From: an uncultured Lachnospiraceae bacterium
Lineage (GTDB): Bacteria; Bacillota; Clostridia; Lachnospirales; Lachnospiraceae
Length of the DNA stretch: 59,019 nt
Assembly: GCA_900317585.1 (NCBI GenBank)
Contig: ONHG01000023.1
Coordinates: 1-59,019, forward strand
Direction: 5' to 3'
The position numbers and the translations under genes were made by a program. The notes beneath the pieces are model-generated. The model was not told where the DNA came from. It made no database searches and saw nothing but the letters and a program-made list of their open reading frames with translations. Positions 9,587-19,067 of the stretch are shown here, piece after piece (position 1 is the stretch's first letter; each line of letters starts with the position of its first letter).

Positions 9587-10456
9587 TTATTTATCTGCCT
9601 TTTTCTCCTTCTTTACTTTCCTTATACGTTCACCTTTAAAGCGTTCCTTCAGACTCTCTGTAAATGTCTCAAGATACCTGTTCTCCACCTTTGGATTTCT
9701 GAATCCCTGTGCCCTGTTAAGCGCAGATTTCTTTAAAGCACCCATTGAATCGATGACGCGGTCCGCACTGGCTCTGAGACGTTTTCTCTTTCTGCGCTCC
9801 TCGACAGCATACGCAAGCTCCTGTGATCTCTCCTGCGACCTTTCATCTGCCGCCTTCTTACGCTCTTTAACCTCTTCCACAACCTCATCCATATAGGTGT
9901 TGAAATTGTTCTGCAGATTAACGATTGTCCTACTGAAATCTGTAAGCGCTGACACGGTGATTGCAGTGTCTACAGCTAAAAAGCCCATGAGAAGCAGTGA
10001 GAAAAACTCATACCATATAGGTGACATCCAGCCTGTGATGAGCTTCGTAAATGGTGCAATAAAATATACCACTATAAGTCCTGCCACCCCAAAGCCTACA
10101 GAATATGGAAAACACACCCTGCCGTTTATATTGAGCGGCATTCTGCTGTAATCCCACCAGTATGCATGAAACAGCTTCTCAAGCGCCCATGATGTGCCAT
10201 ATTCTAAGACAATGCTTCCAAAAAATGCCACAAGAAATATCTGCCACCATGTAAATGTAGCATCCGTGTGAGCCGAAATGAAATCTGCTATCGCAGTGAT
10301 TGCGACACCTCCGGCTCCGTAAATAGGACAGAGCGGACCATAGAGAAAGCCTCTGTTTTCCCATTTTTTTGCCCTGATGGTACAGTAGATGCTCTCATAT
10401 ATCCAGCCCATACAGCTAAATATAATAAAATACACAAAATATCTTGATAACCACAT
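9587..10456 (-). CDS. CmpB-type putative ABC transporter permease (PF06541-like)
   Basis: A membrane protein of about 289 aa, with an N-terminal helix (FVYFIIFSCMGWIYESIYC), the family-typical NRGFLYGPLCPIYGAGG, further helices to about residue 190, then a long basic cytosolic coiled tail rich in Glu, Arg and Lys (residues 190-289). These match the 'putative ABC-transporter type IV' family, whose function is not established. ATG at 10456 has AAAGGAT upstream and gives the usual family start; an alternative ATG at 10504 also has a plausible AAGGGA site. No ABC ATPase for it is evident apart from the ABC-F gene upstream, which is not a transporter type. Confidence 0.75.
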   Translation of the reverse strand: MWLSRYFVYFIIFSCMGWIYESIYCTIRAKKWENRGFLYGPLCPIYGAGGVAITAIADFISAHTDATFTWWQIFLVAFFGSIVLEYGTSWALEKLFHAYWWDYSRMPLNINGRVCFPYSVGFGVAGLIVVYFIAPFTKLITGWMSPIWYEFFSLLLMGFLAVDTAITVSALTDFSRTIVNLQNNFNTYMDEVVEEVKERKKAADERSQERSQELAYAVEERRKRKRLRASADRVIDSMGALKKSALNRAQGFRNPKVENRYLETFTESLKERFKGERIRKVKKEKKADK

Positions 10457-10525
10457 ATATAATCCTTTCTCCCCGGATAATTTATGATATACAGCAAATG
10501 ACATTGATTCCCTTATGTCTGCAAA

Positions 10526-12613
10526 TTAAAAATCACTCTCCGGATACATCTCATCTAAGTATATATCATACCATTTTGTACACTCATTTGTCCATGAGTC
10601 AGCAGCTTTTTCATATTGCAGTCGCAGCTTATCGACATTTTCCTTAGTCGTATCCGCATTTAATATGTTTTGATTTAATTTTCCACTGAAAATGTCACAA
10701 GATTTGTCTTCTACTGCTAAATTATTTCCGCATGGAATTTTCTCACAGAAATCAGATAAATCACAGCTTCTAAGCATCTCTGCTTTAAGAGCGCTTTCTG
10801 CTTCACATAGCTCCTCATAAACCTTTTCTGCTTCTTCAGCCGCTTTCATCATCGGCTCTGCCGCAAGCGTAAGCTTCCACTCCAGGTACGCCTCATCTGT
10901 TGAAAGCTGTCTGGTCTCATGCCTCTCCCTCTTAGGGACAGCCGCAAGTGCCTCGACCATCGCAGCATCCTTTGCCTGCATGAGCGCCGGCAGATTGCCG
11001 TCCTGTGATGCCTTAAGCCTTGAAATATAATGGTCATAGCCAAACGGATAGTACATCACTTTGTCATTTTCAAAGACCAGTATGGCATCAGCCACCTGCT
11101 TTATGAAATACCTGTCATGCGATACAAAGAGCATGGTGCCGGTATATGCCTTAAATGCCGATTCGAGTGTCTCCTTCGCCGGAATATCCATGTGATTGGT
11201 CGGCTCATCGAGTATCATTAAGTTCGGACGACCTGTCAGAAGCTCTGCGAGCACAAGTCTGGACTTCTCACCGCCTGAGAGCGAGCTGATACGCTTTGAG
11301 GCATTTGCCCCTCCAAACAGATACATGCCAAGCGTTTTACGCAGGTCTTTTTCATTTAACGCCGGAAAAAGCTCGTGAAAATGGTCTCTCACGGTCTTAT
11401 CGCTGTCGATAAGTGCCGACTGCTGGTCAAAATAGCCCACCAGCAGATTGTTGCCGAGCTGGCTTGTGCCCTTTATTGGTGGAATAAGTCCTGCCACTGT
11501 CTTTAGAAATGTTGATTTTCCTATGCCGTTGTCACCTATTACGGCAATCTTCTGACCACGCCTTATACGAAGCGACAGCTCAAGCAGTGCCCTGCCGTCA
11601 TATCCAATTTTTAATTCTTTCGCCTCGTAAACCCATTTACCGCCCGGAAACTGTGGCTCGATATTGCCTGTAAAAATATAAGCTTCGTCTTCAACCGGCT
11701 TTTCTATCAGCTTCATGCGTGCAAGCATGGTCTTGCGCGAGCGTGCAAACGCAGCTTTCTTCGGCTTATGCTTGAATCTATCGATAAGCTCATTATTGTG
11801 CGCAATCTCCGCCTGCTGGCGCTCGTAGGCTTTGCGCTGTATCTGCAGATTTTTAAGCTTCTGCTGCCTGTACTGCGTGTAGTTGCCGGCATATCTGTGC
11901 AATGCTCCGTTTTCAAGCTCATATACACCAGTCGCAACTGCATCAAGAAACGCCCTATCATGCGACACCATGACAACAGCCTTGGGATAGTTAATCAGAT
12001 AATCCTCCAGCCACTCGACAGTTTTCATATCAAGATGATTCGTCGGCTCATCAAGAAGCAGCAAATCCGGCTTTTCAAGCAGCAGCTTTATAAGTGAAAT
12101 CTTAGTCTGTTCACCTCCCGAAAAGCTGCCGAGTGTACGGCTTTTTTCTTCTTTTTCAAATCCAAAGCCTGTAAAAAGCCGGTCGTACTCCATCTCGTAG
12201 TCAAACCTCTCTTTTGAAAAAGTATCTTTATCCGGGCAGCTCTCAAGAAGTATTTCCTCGATTGTCTTGTCCTGATTGGAGGAATCAGCCTGACGGAGTA
12301 TGCCGATTGTGATGTATCGCGAGGTTACGATTCCAAGCGCTGAATTTGTATTTTTATTTTTACGCTTACCACTTTTTACGTTTTTTCTTGCTATATCATT
12401 GCCTTGTTCACCAGAATTTATTGTATCCATACCTCTTCGGTCATCGCGGTCAAGCTGTAGCTCTCCAGCAAGAAGCCGAAGCAGCGTGGTCTTTCCAGCG
12501 CCGTTTTTGCCGACTACAGCTATTTTTTCTTTTTCCTTTATATAAAAATCAATATGGGACAGAATCGTCTGTCCTCCTGCCGAAACTGTCCCATCTTTAA
12601 TCTGGTATAACAT
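10526..12613 (-). CDS. ABC-F family ATPase, ribosome-associated type
   Basis: The protein (695 aa) has two ABC ATPase domains in one chain and no membrane region. Domain 1 has GKNGAGKTT at 35-43, a signature SGGEQTK and LLLDEPTNHLD; domain 2 has GDNGIGKST, SGGEKSR and LILDEPTNHMD. Between them lies a charged linker (KAYERQQAEIAHNNELIDRFKHKP) expected to reach into the ribosomal exit site. Unusual points are a basic Asn/Lys-rich insertion at about residues 55-95, just after the first Walker A, and a C-terminal extension of about 150 residues. ABC-F proteins act in translation or in ribosome protection against antibiotics; which one applies here cannot be told. The 74-aa gene at 12623 lies 9 bp upstream on the same strand. 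Confidence 0.85.
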   Translation of the reverse strand: MLYQIKDGTVSAGGQTILSHIDFYIKEKEKIAVVGKNGAGKTTLLRLLAGELQLDRDDRRGMDTINSGEQGNDIARKNVKSGKRKNKNTNSALGIVTSRYITIGILRQADSSNQDKTIEEILLESCPDKDTFSKERFDYEMEYDRLFTGFGFEKEEKSRTLGSFSGGEQTKISLIKLLLEKPDLLLLDEPTNHLDMKTVEWLEDYLINYPKAVVMVSHDRAFLDAVATGVYELENGALHRYAGNYTQYRQQKLKNLQIQRKAYERQQAEIAHNNELIDRFKHKPKKAAFARSRKTMLARMKLIEKPVEDEAYIFTGNIEPQFPGGKWVYEAKELKIGYDGRALLELSLRIRRGQKIAVIGDNGIGKSTFLKTVAGLIPPIKGTSQLGNNLLVGYFDQQSALIDSDKTVRDHFHELFPALNEKDLRKTLGMYLFGGANASKRISSLSGGEKSRLVLAELLTGRPNLMILDEPTNHMDIPAKETLESAFKAYTGTMLFVSHDRYFIKQVADAILVFENDKVMYYPFGYDHYISRLKASQDGNLPALMQAKDAAMVEALAAVPKRERHETRQLSTDEAYLEWKLTLAAEPMMKAAEEAEKVYEELCEAESALKAEMLRSCDLSDFCEKIPCGNNLAVEDKSCDIFSGKLNQNILNADTTKENVDKLRLQYEKAADSWTNECTKWYDIYLDEMYPESDF

Positions 12614-12622
12614 ATATTACCT

Positions 12623-12847
12623 CTATTTTAAATCGTTAAGACTCTCCAAGAGCTCAAGATCCGACTGTAAAACCCTGATATTGGACGTAACAGGCTCCTG
12701 TCCCGGCTTTGTAACCGTGATTTCAATAACAGAGTCTGCCGGAATGCCGCTGCCGAATGCATACTGTAAAAAGGATACAAACTTTGGGTGGTTTGCTGTA
12801 AATGTATTTTTTGCTTTCATCATTTTCATTATGCTTGCTGGGTTCAT
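12623..12847 (-). CDS. Small conserved-looking hypothetical protein (74 aa)
   Basis: I do not recognise the family with certainty. The product starts MNPASIMKMMKAKNTF and has a compact amphipathic pattern ending in VLQSDLELLESLNDLK, without Cys, signal peptide or membrane helix. GGAG lies 8 nt before the ATG and the ABC-F gene begins 9 bp after its stop, so it is almost certainly translated and co-transcribed with the ATPase. Confidence 0.65.
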   Translation of the reverse strand: MNPASIMKMMKAKNTFTANHPKFVSFLQYAFGSGIPADSVIEITVTKPGQEPVTSNIRVLQSDLELLESLNDLK

Positions 12848-12963
12848 GTATTTTCTCCAATCTTATCTATATGATATCTCTTTTGACGCATATATCTTTA
12901 CTTTCGTTATATTATACCATGAGTCAATTCTATAATCTATCATTTTAGAATTATTTACGTTAT

Positions 12964-14862
12964 TTAATCACGCTGTGCTTTGTGCCTCTTTTTAGCCTGA
13001 TACATGTGCTCATCTGCTTCATTTATGTAATCATCAAGTGATCTGCTATTGTCAACGGCAATTACAAAACCGCTGCTTGCCTCTATGCCGAATGGAAGTT
13101 TCTTAGCTGATGTCATGTCTTTTAAAATCTTGTGAAAACTTTTCTCCATATTCTTTGCCTTTTGCTCATTGCAATCCGGGATAAGCACTACAAATTCATC
13201 TCCTCCATATCTCATGGCAACGGCTTCATGCGGGAAACTTCTCTTTATTGCATCTGCTACACCTCTGATTACGACATTTCCCATATCATGTCCATATTTA
13301 TCATTGACCATTTTCAAATGATCTGCATCAAAAAACATAATTGCAAGCGGCTTATTCTCATCAATACAGCTATTGTAAAGTGGTATTGCAAGCTTATTAT
13401 AAGCCATACGATTGTACAGTCCGGTAAAGGAATCCTGTATATATAACATCGAAAGCTTCTGATTAGCTTTTTCTAACTCAATTTTACCGTAAAAATATTC
13501 AAGTGATTTTGAAAATGATGCAATTATCTCATATAGGAACTGGTTTTCAAACATATAATCGCAGTTTACCAGCACAAAATATCCTATCTCCCTCTCCCTT
13601 ATGTGAAGAGGTACAAAAACTCTTATATCTCCTTTTTTCCTGTTCCAAAGCTTAGGAACCATATCCTTCACGTTCATTTGAACATCCGTGTGTATTTTAC
13701 CGTCCTTGAATGCAATGACAGCTTCCATCTCAGGCGGATATCCTTCTACACGCTGCTCTTCCTCTATCTCATCCATAACCCCACAATTCTGTGCATCGAC
13801 TATGTCCCTGTTCATCATAAGATACATTTCTTTACACCTTAATGCATCGAAACATTTTACCAGTTGCTCTCCCATTTTCTCATATGACTCACATTCAACC
13901 AGTTTACGGTTCATTACCATACTCTCATTGTACAAATCAATCTGTCTTACCTCTGAGAAGATCCGTTCTTTTATATAATCGCTTCTATGCTTATGTTTTA
14001 TGTTATTACAGCCGCAGCTTTCCTGAAACACCGGTTTGGCTTTGGAATATACTATTTTCTGTACATTTTCTCCATTCCATATCCTGTGCAGCACTCCCAT
14101 TGCCTGATATGCAACATCTATCTTGCTATAGCTGATTGTAGTGATACGTGGTTCAAAATATGAAGCCTTATCAAAATCATCAAAACCTGTTATACAGAAG
14201 TCGTCAGGTACTCTGTATCCGGCTTCAAAAGCTCTCTGGCAAAGTCCGACCGCAATATTTTCATTGGCACATACAAATGCATCAGGTATCATACCGATAC
14301 TATTAAAATGATCAAACGCATTTATACCTGTATATACTTCATAATTTTGCTGAAAAATCCTTTTTTGCTCCAGTTTTATTCCGTATTCACGCAGCACATC
14401 TTCATATGCACGCTGTCTGGATTTATTTTCATAGCTTGCAGCCGGACCACCAACATAATTAATCTTCCTGCATCCATGTCTTACTATAAGGTGTTCTACT
14501 ATTTCACGCATCGAACCATAATTATCAATAACTGCACTGTATAGTCCCGGAATTGCCTCAAGGAGAGAAACCGCAGGGACATCTGACTCTATCACTTTCC
14601 TTACAATGCGGTCATATTGGTCTTTCATAATCGTGTTTGTAATCTCAAGTATTATGCCATCATATTTTTTTAAATCCGGCAATTCTATTATGTTATATTC
14701 CCCTATATTGTGTTTATCATCCATATTAAAATTGCCAAAACTTTGGAAAATATCTATTTCAACATCAAGATTTTGTTCCTGTATATAATCCTTGCATCCC
14801 AAAATCCATGAATAATTAACATATCTTTTCCATGCATCTGCTATAATTGCTATCCTCTTCAT
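12964..14862 (-). CDS. Cytosolic periplasmic-binding-fold + GGDEF diguanylate cyclase
   Basis: A 632-aa protein without a signal peptide. Residues 1 to about 290 look like the sugar-binding part of LacI-family regulators (MKRIAIIADAWKRYVNYSW, VSLLEAIPGLYSAVIDNYGS, INYVGGPAASYENKSRQRAY, DAFVCANENIAVGLCQRAFEAGYRVPDDFCITGFDD), but there is no helix-turn-helix before it. A middle region (about 300-455) has a GAF-like look, and the C-terminal GGDEF domain has an intact active site, YGGDEFVVLI, with GGDEF at 553-557. The usual RxxD inhibitory site five residues upstream is not seen. It should turn an intracellular sugar signal into c-di-GMP. It is the last gene of the binding protein-chemoreceptor-cyclase operon, 26 bp after the chemoreceptor gene. 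Confidence 0.85.
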   Translation of the reverse strand: MKRIAIIADAWKRYVNYSWILGCKDYIQEQNLDVEIDIFQSFGNFNMDDKHNIGEYNIIELPDLKKYDGIILEITNTIMKDQYDRIVRKVIESDVPAVSLLEAIPGLYSAVIDNYGSMREIVEHLIVRHGCRKINYVGGPAASYENKSRQRAYEDVLREYGIKLEQKRIFQQNYEVYTGINAFDHFNSIGMIPDAFVCANENIAVGLCQRAFEAGYRVPDDFCITGFDDFDKASYFEPRITTISYSKIDVAYQAMGVLHRIWNGENVQKIVYSKAKPVFQESCGCNNIKHKHRSDYIKERIFSEVRQIDLYNESMVMNRKLVECESYEKMGEQLVKCFDALRCKEMYLMMNRDIVDAQNCGVMDEIEEEQRVEGYPPEMEAVIAFKDGKIHTDVQMNVKDMVPKLWNRKKGDIRVFVPLHIREREIGYFVLVNCDYMFENQFLYEIIASFSKSLEYFYGKIELEKANQKLSMLYIQDSFTGLYNRMAYNKLAIPLYNSCIDENKPLAIMFFDADHLKMVNDKYGHDMGNVVIRGVADAIKRSFPHEAVAMRYGGDEFVVLIPDCNEQKAKNMEKSFHKILKDMTSAKKLPFGIEASSGFVIAVDNSRSLDDYINEADEHMYQAKKRHKAQRD

Positions 14863-14888
14863 ACACCGTTCTGCCTTTCAGCAATCAT

Positions 14889-16622
14889 TTAGTTATTGAA
14901 GTGCTCTGCCTGCGCATTTAGCATATCAGCCACCTTCTTATTCTGTGCTACCTGCTTTGAAATAGTATTTATATCGTTTGAAAGTTCCAATGTGTTGGAT
15001 GCCGCAAGGTTGATACCATCGTAGCCTTCTTTTACCACATTCGTAATATCGCTGATATAGTCCATAATGTGCTCCGTGCTCTGCTTGAGCTCAAACGACA
15101 TCTTATTGAAATTACCTACAATATCATTTATATGTACTGCATCGTTATTGTACTGTTCTCCTGCTTTGACAAAATTATCATAATCCGGCAGGATATTTGA
15201 CTGGATATATTCTACAAGTTCTGCTGCATTATTTATAAGCTCCTGAACCGTTTCTATAACTGTATTGTTGATGTTTTGTATATTTACAGCTGCCTGTCTG
15301 CTGGACTCGGAAAGCTGTCCTATTTCAGATGCCACCACAGCGAAGCCTTTTCCTGCTTCACCGGCTCTTGCAGCCTCAATTGAAGCATTGAGAGCAAGCA
15401 GATTAGTCTGTCCTGCTATACTCAGGATATCATTCGTCAGCTCACTTACCTTTTCCACCTGCTTGCTGTCCTCGATCGTCTGTTGAAGCTTTGCAATGAT
15501 TTCTGAAGCAACTTTACCGGTATTTTCCTTATTTAAAATAGCTTCTTTTTTAAGCTCCTGGGCATTCTTATCCATTGTATCAGAATACTCTAACAGCCCA
15601 TTTGAGTTCTCGGCAAGCTCCTGCGCCTTATTCTCTATTTCCTGCATATTGTCTGTAATGCCTGAAATAGTCTCTGTAACCGACTCCATGGAAGCAGATA
15701 ATTCTTCCATGGCTGATGATATATCATTTGAATTGTCATTAGAAAGACACACCTTATTGTCCACTTCGAGAATAACCCTGTTCATCTCTGCTGCACTATC
15801 TGTAATGCTTGCCATGATATCCTGCAATGTATTGATAAAGGCATTTACGTTCCTTCCAACACTTCCTATCTCATCGCCACCTGTAACCTCAAGTCTCATA
15901 GAAAGATCACCCTTATTTGCCTTGATATCATCGACCATTTTCTGCATTTTTCTGCTGATATACTGCATAGGTGCCACAATGCTTCTGAAACAGGTGATAA
16001 GTGCAAATGCAATAACAAGTATTGATACTACTATAAATACTATAGCCGATGTTATCGCAAAATTGTACTCTTTTTGCTGCTGGCTTAAAGCAGCTTTCAT
16101 CGCAGTCTTTCTCATATTAATAAGGCAATCTATTTTCTTTGTCAAATAGTCCTCTGCCGGCTTCTGCTGTACGTTTATAGCTTCTATTGATTTATCAGCA
16201 TCCCCTTTTGAGCTTGCATCTAAGACAGCATTCATTCCATCACGGTATTTACCAAATTTCTTTTCAAATGCACCAAAATATTCCTGTTCTTTGTCTGTGA
16301 GCGGCTGCTTTTTGTATTCCCCAAAATAGCCCTGCATCTCTTCCATTTTCTCATTTATTGCTGTTGCAAAGTTGTCCTTTGTGATAGTTGTATCCGCATC
16401 ACAATGGCCGTACATATTCTTTCCCATAGACTCAATATCTAGTGACATATCCATAAGAAGCTCTATGCTCTTTGAACAGTCATCAGATATCACAACACCC
16501 GCATCGAGAAGTCTTCTTGAATTGGTAAGGCTTAATACACATGCTAATAAAACTACGATTGCAAGCAAAACTATCGGAATCATTACTTTTATCTTTATGC
16601 TCACGTTATTAAATAATTTCAT
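14889..16622 (-). CDS. Methyl-accepting chemotaxis protein
   Basis: A 577-aa transmembrane chemoreceptor. Helix 1 spans about residues 9-31, an extracytoplasmic four-helix-bundle type sensor (about 150 residues) follows, helix 2 is near 187-212, then HAMP and a signalling domain with the conserved tip [19 protein letters not shown] followed by [16 protein letters not shown] at 16622 is chosen because GGGAGGT stands 8 nt upstream. The sensor lies outside the membrane, where it could read ligand-loaded binding protein. Gene order makes the binding protein at 16642-17991, 19 bp upstream, the obvious partner. Confidence 0.93.
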   Translation of the reverse strand: MKLFNNVSIKIKVMIPIVLLAIVVLLACVLSLTNSRRLLDAGVVISDDCSKSIELLMDMSLDIESMGKNMYGHCDADTTITKDNFATAINEKMEEMQGYFGEYKKQPLTDKEQEYFGAFEKKFGKYRDGMNAVLDASSKGDADKSIEAINVQQKPAEDYLTKKIDCLINMRKTAMKAALSQQQKEYNFAITSAIVFIVVSILVIAFALITCFRSIVAPMQYISRKMQKMVDDIKANKGDLSMRLEVTGGDEIGSVGRNVNAFINTLQDIMASITDSAAEMNRVILEVDNKVCLSNDNSNDISSAMEELSASMESVTETISGITDNMQEIENKAQELAENSNGLLEYSDTMDKNAQELKKEAILNKENTGKVASEIIAKLQQTIEDSKQVEKVSELTNDILSIAGQTNLLALNASIEAARAGEAGKGFAVVASEIGQLSESSRQAAVNIQNINNTVIETVQELINNAAELVEYIQSNILPDYDNFVKAGEQYNNDAVHINDIVGNFNKMSFELKQSTEHIMDYISDITNVVKEGYDGINLAASNTLELSNDINTISKQVAQNKKVADMLNAQAEHFNN

Positions 16623-16641
16623 ATTGCCGTACCTCCCTGTA

Positions 16642-17991
16642 CTAGTGTGTAAGCTCCGGATCAAGCGCTTTCATACGAGTGTAGAAATCCTCCATTGCTT
16701 CGTCATACGATATATCACCATCGAAATAAGGATGAAACGCCTTCTGTATCTGCTCATTACAGTCTTTATCATAATCACAGATATTACTCATATCAATCTT
16801 CTTTGCAGCCTCGGCAAAAAGCGCGATATGATTCTGTCCGCCAAGAAAATCCGAGCTATAATCACTGTCCGCGATTTCTTCCATAGCAGTCTGGTTATTT
16901 GTGTAGTCCTGGGTATCCAGTGTGATCTGCTTCATTGTATCTGCTTCACATGTCAGACGATACATCAGGTCGTGAATGAATGGTACATTGTCTGTTCCCT
17001 TTGCAGCACATATCCATGTACCACCCCAGTAATATGCCTGTGGTCCCTCACATACCGCGTAGTCTCCATATATTCCGTTTCCAGCCTCTGCCGGTGCATT
17101 AGAATCAGCAAGCGAATTTCCCATTAGTGTGAAGTTTATTCCCCACGTAGAATAGAAAAATCCAAATACGTTTCCATCCGGTCCCTGATCCACACTCCAC
17201 TGCGGACTCCAGAGCGTTGTTCTATTGTTATAGCCTTTTTCAGAATAATCCTTTGTCTGGTCAATCCATTTCTGTATACTTGGATCTATAACTATTTTTC
17301 CATCCTGTACCCATTTTCCAGATACATTATTTGAAAATGCCCTGTATGAATCATCATAACCGGAGAGCATATAATATCCCGCATCATGCATCTGCGCTGC
17401 CACATTGTCAAAATCACTCCATGTGCCAAGCTTCTTTTGCACTTCATCGGGATCATCTGTTCCTAAAACCTGCTTTGCGATAGATCTGCGATACGCAAAA
17501 AGTCCCGGTGTTGCCTGCCATGTCGTACCTTTAAGTTTGCCATCATCTGATACGATATCCTTTGTATACTGATACTGTGCTGACATATCATCATCAGTCA
17601 GCCCGATATCCTTTTTTACATCCAGTGACACATCTGATTTTACGTATTTTCCCGCATAGTCTGCCTCAATCATAAACAAATCTACTTTATCATCGTCTAT
17701 AGCTTCATCCTGATCCGCAAGTGCCTCATCAAGATTTGTCTGATATGCATTGTTGTCACTTGTTATAATGACAAAATTCACATCTACTCCATGCTGCTTT
17801 GCTATATCCGCCGCATATTTCTCGTAGATTCCCTTAAATTCATCATTCCAGCAATATATATTTACTACACCGCCTTCATTAATTGCAGCGGTGGAATTTT
17901 CTGTATCCGTGTTTGTGGTCATACCACAGCCAGCCAGTAATACCGAGCACAATGTCATCAGACTTGTGAGCTTTATGATTTTCTTTTTCAT
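16642..17991 (-). CDS. ABC sugar-binding lipoprotein 2, linked to the chemoreceptor
   Basis: An extracellular solute-binding lipoprotein of 449 aa with a signal peptide and lipobox LLAGC (Cys22). It is a clear paralogue of the binding protein at 20108-21499: both share VNIYxWNDEF near the mature N-terminus, LDEALxxQ, PGLxxYRRxIAK, GTDDPxE, WGIxFTL, YxWGGxxIxAAxGTDN and SDFLGGQN. It has its own sigma-A promoter and heads an operon with a chemoreceptor and a GGDEF protein, not with permeases. It may deliver ligand to the receptor, to the permeases encoded upstream, or to both. GGAGCACC precedes the ATG. The ligand is inferred from the neighbourhood to be a beta-glucan oligosaccharide. Confidence 0.88.
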   Translation of the reverse strand: MKKKIIKLTSLMTLCSVLLAGCGMTTNTDTENSTAAINEGGVVNIYCWNDEFKGIYEKYAADIAKQHGVDVNFVIITSDNNAYQTNLDEALADQDEAIDDDKVDLFMIEADYAGKYVKSDVSLDVKKDIGLTDDDMSAQYQYTKDIVSDDGKLKGTTWQATPGLFAYRRSIAKQVLGTDDPDEVQKKLGTWSDFDNVAAQMHDAGYYMLSGYDDSYRAFSNNVSGKWVQDGKIVIDPSIQKWIDQTKDYSEKGYNNRTTLWSPQWSVDQGPDGNVFGFFYSTWGINFTLMGNSLADSNAPAEAGNGIYGDYAVCEGPQAYYWGGTWICAAKGTDNVPFIHDLMYRLTCEADTMKQITLDTQDYTNNQTAMEEIADSDYSSDFLGGQNHIALFAEAAKKIDMSNICDYDKDCNEQIQKAFHPYFDGDISYDEAMEDFYTRMKALDPELTH

Positions 17992-18027
17992 ATGGTGCTC
18001 CTTTTTCTTCTTTTTTGTTTATTTGTT

Positions 18028-18057
18028 ATTATAATTTGTTAGTTGGTTTTGTGTCAA
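18028..18057 (-). promoter_or_regulatory. Sigma-A promoter of the binding protein-chemoreceptor-GGDEF operon
   Basis: On the minus strand TTGACA (18057-18052) and TATAAT (18033-18028) are separated by 18 nt, 37 nt before the start codon. A small palindrome GTTAG-atg-CTAAC lies upstream at 18083-18095. The shared element of the GH94/GH16/importer promoters is absent here. Confidence 0.75.
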
Positions 18058-18221
18058 GATTTAGCACAAAATAAAATGAGAAGTTAGATGCTAACACTAA
18101 GTTGATTTATTTCCTAAATAAAAAATATGCTATACCTCATATTTCAATATACTCAAGAACAGATGACTCACATAACATGTATGCAAGCCATCTGCTCTGA
18201 TGCTAAAACAAATTAAATTGT

Positions 18222-19067
18222 TTACTCCTTCACGCCTCCAAGTGTGACACCGGCAATAATATATTTTGATAAGAGGAGATATACAACAATAATAGGCACA
18301 ATAGCTACTGTTATCATCATATAGATTTTTCCCATATCGAAATTCATATAGTCCGCTCCTCGAAGTGTGGCAATCAAAATCGGTACTGTCATCTTGTTCT
18401 TTGACTGGATGATCAGGGCCGGTACGAAGTAGTTGTTCCATGAACCTACAAATGTGAAAATTGCCTGTACTGCAATTGCAGGCTTCATGATCGGCAATAC
18501 TATACGGTTGAATGTCCTAAACTCATTCGAACCATCAATTCGTGCAGCTTCTACAAGTGATAGAGGAAGTGATGACTGTAGATAGCTGTACATGAAATAG
18601 AATACCGCCGGCGATGCTATTGATGGAATGATAAGTGGAGCCCACGAATCATACATTCCCATCTTTGTTATTAAACGCAGGAAGCCCATCGCAGTAACCT
18701 GTGTCGGCATAACCAGTATCGCCATTATAAATGTAAATGCAACTTTCTTTAATTTGAAATCGTAAGCATAAAGTCCATATGCTGTAAGCGATGAAAAATA
18801 TGTACATAAAGCTGCACATGAGCCCGATATAATAAGGCTGTTTACTATTCCCCTAAACATAGGGAAGGTTCCGTCATTAGCTACAGATTTCAGATTATCC
18901 AGGAAATGCCCGCCCGGGATAAATGAGAAGCCCTTCTGCAGCTGTGCATGCGACCTTGTCGCATTGATTATAAGTATTACAAAGAAGAACAGGCATAAAA
19001 ATGATAATACTATCAAAACTATATGCGCTATAACACTGCGGACATTAATTTTATGTTTTGGTTTCAT
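18222..19067 (-). CDS. Carbohydrate ABC transporter permease, MalG type
   Basis: A 281-aa inner-membrane permease with about six helices and the EAA loop VEAARIDGSNEFRTFNRIVLP, which contacts the ATPase. It overlaps the partner permease gene by one base (TAATG), so the pair is translationally coupled. It is the last gene of the importer operon. No ATP-binding subunit is encoded in the locus, as is usual for Firmicutes sugar importers that share one MsmK-type ATPase. A weak stem-loop (about 18158-18196) lies downstream. Confidence 0.93.
   Translation of the reverse strand: MKPKHKINVRSVIAHIVLIVLSFLCLFFFVILIINATRSHAQLQKGFSFIPGGHFLDNLKSVANDGTFPMFRGIVNSLIISGSCAALCTYFSSLTAYGLYAYDFKLKKVAFTFIMAILVMPTQVTAMGFLRLITKMGMYDSWAPLIIPSIASPAVFYFMYSYLQSSLPLSLVEAARIDGSNEFRTFNRIVLPIMKPAIAVQAIFTFVGSWNNYFVPALIIQSKNKMTVPILIATLRGADYMNFDMGKIYMMITVAIVPIIVVYLLLSKYIIAGVTLGGVKE

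Noticed and set aside
15496-17127. Long plus-strand open frames (217 and 251 codons) opposite the chemoreceptor and binding protein genes
   Set aside because: They are antisense to clear genes, have low-complexity hydrophobic products and no ribosome sites.
18158-18196. Terminator after the MalG-type permease gene
   Set aside because: The stem (CAGATG/CATCTG) is short with a large imperfect loop and no T run; not called as a terminator.
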